DNA of 35,170 nucleotides, taken from assembly GCA_902826605.1 (NCBI GenBank), contig CADEFM010000020.1:1-35170 (forward strand). The letters are read 5' to 3'. A program made the translations under genes and the position numbers. This DNA is from an uncultured Acidobacteriota bacterium. GTDB lineage: Bacteria; Acidobacteriota; Terriglobia; Bryobacterales; Bryobacteraceae. Each line of letters starts with the position of its first letter. The first letter of the stretch is position 1. Shown in pieces: positions 33,731 through 35,170 of the stretch. The notes below the pieces were generated by a model. The model ran no database searches. It saw only the letters and a list, made by a program, of their open reading frames with translations, and was not told where the DNA came from.

Positions 33731-34065
33731 GGTGGTTGTAATTGTGAACGGTGACCCAACCCTCATCGGCAGAGAAATTCATTTTTCAAATCCGGTGCGC
33801 AGGCGAGGGTTAGGATCTCCAGAAATTTCTCGCTACTTCTCTACACCTGCCGAAGAGATGCCCATGCGAACAACGTTCCTAGTTCGACACGGAGTGAATA
33901 GTGGCTGCTGAAACAGTACAAGCGTCGTGCGGGTTGAAAGAGTTGCGAACTCACCGCGGTCACGCGGAGCGACAGCAGACGAGTGGTCGTACCTTGGGGC
34001 AGATGGTCAGGGAAGCGGAAGACGGCGCTGGGAATGTGCACACGATCCGAAGTCAGGAGAATCTT
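33731..34065. promoter_or_regulatory. Divergent promoter region between export operon and amino-sugar genes
   Basis: 335 bases separating the exporter start (minus) and the acetyltransferase start (plus). It must hold the promoter of the long polysaccharide operon. The plus-strand frame is open back to 33901, but AGGAGA at about 34055-34060, 6 bases before ATG 34066, marks the true start. I could not assign a reliable -35/-10 pair or operator, and no inverted repeat stood out. Confidence 0.4.
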
Positions 34066-34830
34066 ATGGGGGTAGTAACGTGGCGAGTGCTCCCCTGGGA
34101 TACAGAACTACTCGGAATGCTGACAGCCCGCATCGACGACATATCTGTACCGGGTCCGTACCCTCATGCCGTGCAGCAATACTTGACACTTCTCACCGAG
34201 GTTACCGAAGCGTGCCGGGCGAAGGGAGTTCGTTACCTCACGGTGCGGGTGGATATCGCCGATACTGCTGTCATTCACGGGCTGGAAGAGTTCGGATTCA
34301 ATCTTGTAGATTCCATCCAGACATTCTCTTTGGACCTGCAAGCATCCGGGGTAGGGAAAAATCAAAACGGTCACCTGCCCGTTCGTACTTTTGAAAAAAA
34401 CGATCTGGACGACGTGCTGAAGATCGCTCGCACCAGCTACATATGCGACCGCTTTCATCTCGATCCAGTCATCGGCAAGGAAAAAGCAGACGCCCTGCAT
34501 GAAGCGTGGCTTCGCAATTCATGTGCCGGTATCGCGTGCGACCAGGTGATTGTGGGCGTCGATCGTGTGGGGGTGACCGGTTATGCGACCTGCAAGTTGG
34601 ACAAGCAGCAGATGGGGACCATCGTGATGGTTGCGACGGCGGCACGAGTCCGCGGACAGGGCTGGGGCTTGGCAACTTCCACTGGGGCACTCGAATGGTT
34701 TAGAGCCAATGGCGTCCACGTTGTAGAAGTCGGCACGCAGTTGCGGAATACCGCAGCCGCGTCGTTGTATCAAAAAGCCGGGTTTCGTCCAGCTGGGGCT
34801 ACCTTTACGTTCAGAAAGCTATTGTCATAA
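34066..34830 (+). CDS. GNAT acetyltransferase, WecD-like (amino-deoxysugar N-acetyltransferase)
   Basis: 254 residues from ATG 34066, set by AGGAGA just upstream. The N-terminal segment VTWRVLPWDTELLGMLTARIDDI matches the start of WecD/RffC-type enzymes (WDSE-FFG pattern), and the whole has the two-part WecD layout: an N-terminal partial GNAT domain and a C-terminal catalytic GNAT with VMVATAARVRGQGWGLATSTGALEWF (acetyl-CoA P-loop RGQGWG) and NTAAASLYQKAGFRPAG. WecD acetylates TDP-4-amino-4,6-dideoxygalactose. The next gene, abutting directly, is a DegT-family aminotransferase that could make such an amine. The pair thus probably produces an N-acetylated amino-deoxysugar for the polysaccharide. 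Sugar identity is not fixed by sequence. Confidence 0.82.
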   Translation: MGVVTWRVLPWDTELLGMLTARIDDISVPGPYPHAVQQYLTLLTEVTEACRAKGVRYLTVRVDIADTAVIHGLEEFGFNLVDSIQTFSLDLQASGVGKNQNGHLPVRTFEKNDLDDVLKIARTSYICDRFHLDPVIGKEKADALHEAWLRNSCAGIACDQVIVGVDRVGVTGYATCKLDKQQMGTIVMVATAARVRGQGWGLATSTGALEWFRANGVHVVEVGTQLRNTAAASLYQKAGFRPAGATFTFRKLLS

Positions 34831-35170
34831 ATGTCCGCAACCGTTGTAGAAGTACCACGCCGCGCCTGTAGGGACGCCTTCCTGCCGTGGTCACTTCCGA
34901 TGATTGGTGAGGAAGAGATCCAGGAGGTTGTTGATAGCTTGCGATCCGGCTGGATCACGACGGGTCCTAAGGTCAAGCGGTTCGAGGCACAGTTTGCCGA
35001 ATACATCGGGGTCCGCCACGCCATTGCCGTGAGTTCCTGCACCGCCGCGTTGCACATCGCTCTCACCGCGATTGGAGTGGGACCCGGAGACGAAGTCATC
35101 GTGCCAACCCTGACGTTCTGCGCCACCGCGAACGTGGTGCTGCACCTCGGCGGCACGCCGGTCATTGTGG
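34831..35170 (+). CDS. DegT/DnrJ/EryC1-family sugar aminotransferase, N-terminal part (cut by window end)
   Basis: The frame starts at ATG 34831, directly after the TAA of the acetyltransferase gene, and runs open to the window end, giving about 113 residues. The N-terminal signature of PLP-dependent sugar aminotransferases is clear: FLPWSLPMIGEEEIQEVVDSL, SGWITTGPKVKRFE, then YIGVRHAIAVSSCTAALHIAL and GDEVIVPTLTFCATANVV. The PLP-binding lysine lies beyond the window. The family converts 4- or 3-keto-deoxysugar nucleotides to the amino sugar. The pairing with the WecD-like gene suggests a 4-amino-4,6-dideoxyhexose (WecE or ArnB/PglE-like), later acetylated by that enzyme. Confidence 0.9.
   Translation, partial: MSATVVEVPRRACRDAFLPWSLPMIGEEEIQEVVDSLRSGWITTGPKVKRFEAQFAEYIGVRHAIAVSSCTAALHIALTAIGVGPGDEVIVPTLTFCATANVVLHLGGTPVIV

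Overview
The window looks like a chromosomal stretch of a moderately GC-rich soil acidobacterium, most likely of the Solibacter/Bryobacter type. This is inferred from gene content: an ECF sigma factor of the acidobacterial/planctomycete kind overlapping a Ser/Thr kinase gene, short anti-sigma-type zinc fingers, and many secreted orphan enzymes (PQQ dehydrogenase, NHL propeller, YceI, creatininase-like, multicopper oxidase). I saw no rRNA, tRNA, CRISPR array, transposase or phage gene.

Left part (1-9731) is regulatory. After the 3' end of a sugar-dehydrogenase-like gene come a double-PilZ protein, a sigma factor and sensor-kinase pair joined by a GTGA overlap, and an imperfect tandem duplication with a 973-base period. 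Each duplicated unit holds a small leader ORF followed by a PilZ gene. Copy 2 encodes a 51-residue CPYC peptide overlapping (TAATG) an anti-sigma-type zinc finger fused to PilZ. Copy 1 has lost the finger and the c-di-GMP-binding arginines by an in-frame deletion. A double-cupin protein and a GAF-GGDEF-EAL protein follow. Four PilZ domains and one complete cyclase/phosphodiesterase therefore lie within about 9 kb.

Middle part (9732-19974) is a set of mostly single, largely exported enzymes in alternating orientation: NHL propeller, YceI-like, a small Rap1a-like protein, an SDR, a PQQ dehydrogenase, a creatininase-like protein, a Tat-exported multicopper oxidase, and a MmgE/PrpD protein that carries a Tat-like signal and has different base composition.

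Right part (20027-35170) is an exopolysaccharide locus. A nine-gene minus-strand operon (33730 down to 22979) has every junction overlapping. It encodes a Wza-like exporter, a small membrane protein, a methyltransferase with a kinase-like N-terminus, a Wzc-type tyrosine kinase, a flippase, an O-antigen ligase/polymerase, a membrane sulfatase-like protein, a GT4 glycosyltransferase and a phosphoglycosyl transferase. A second minus-strand pair (TPR protein plus a second polymerase) and a small secreted plus-strand protein sit at its end. Divergent from the exporter are a WecD-like acetyltransferase and the start of a DegT-family aminotransferase, the usual pair for an N-acetylated amino-deoxysugar. 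The locus as a whole can be read as c-di-GMP and phosphorylation signalling next to a Wzx/Wzy-type surface polysaccharide factory, although that functional link is an inference from proximity.
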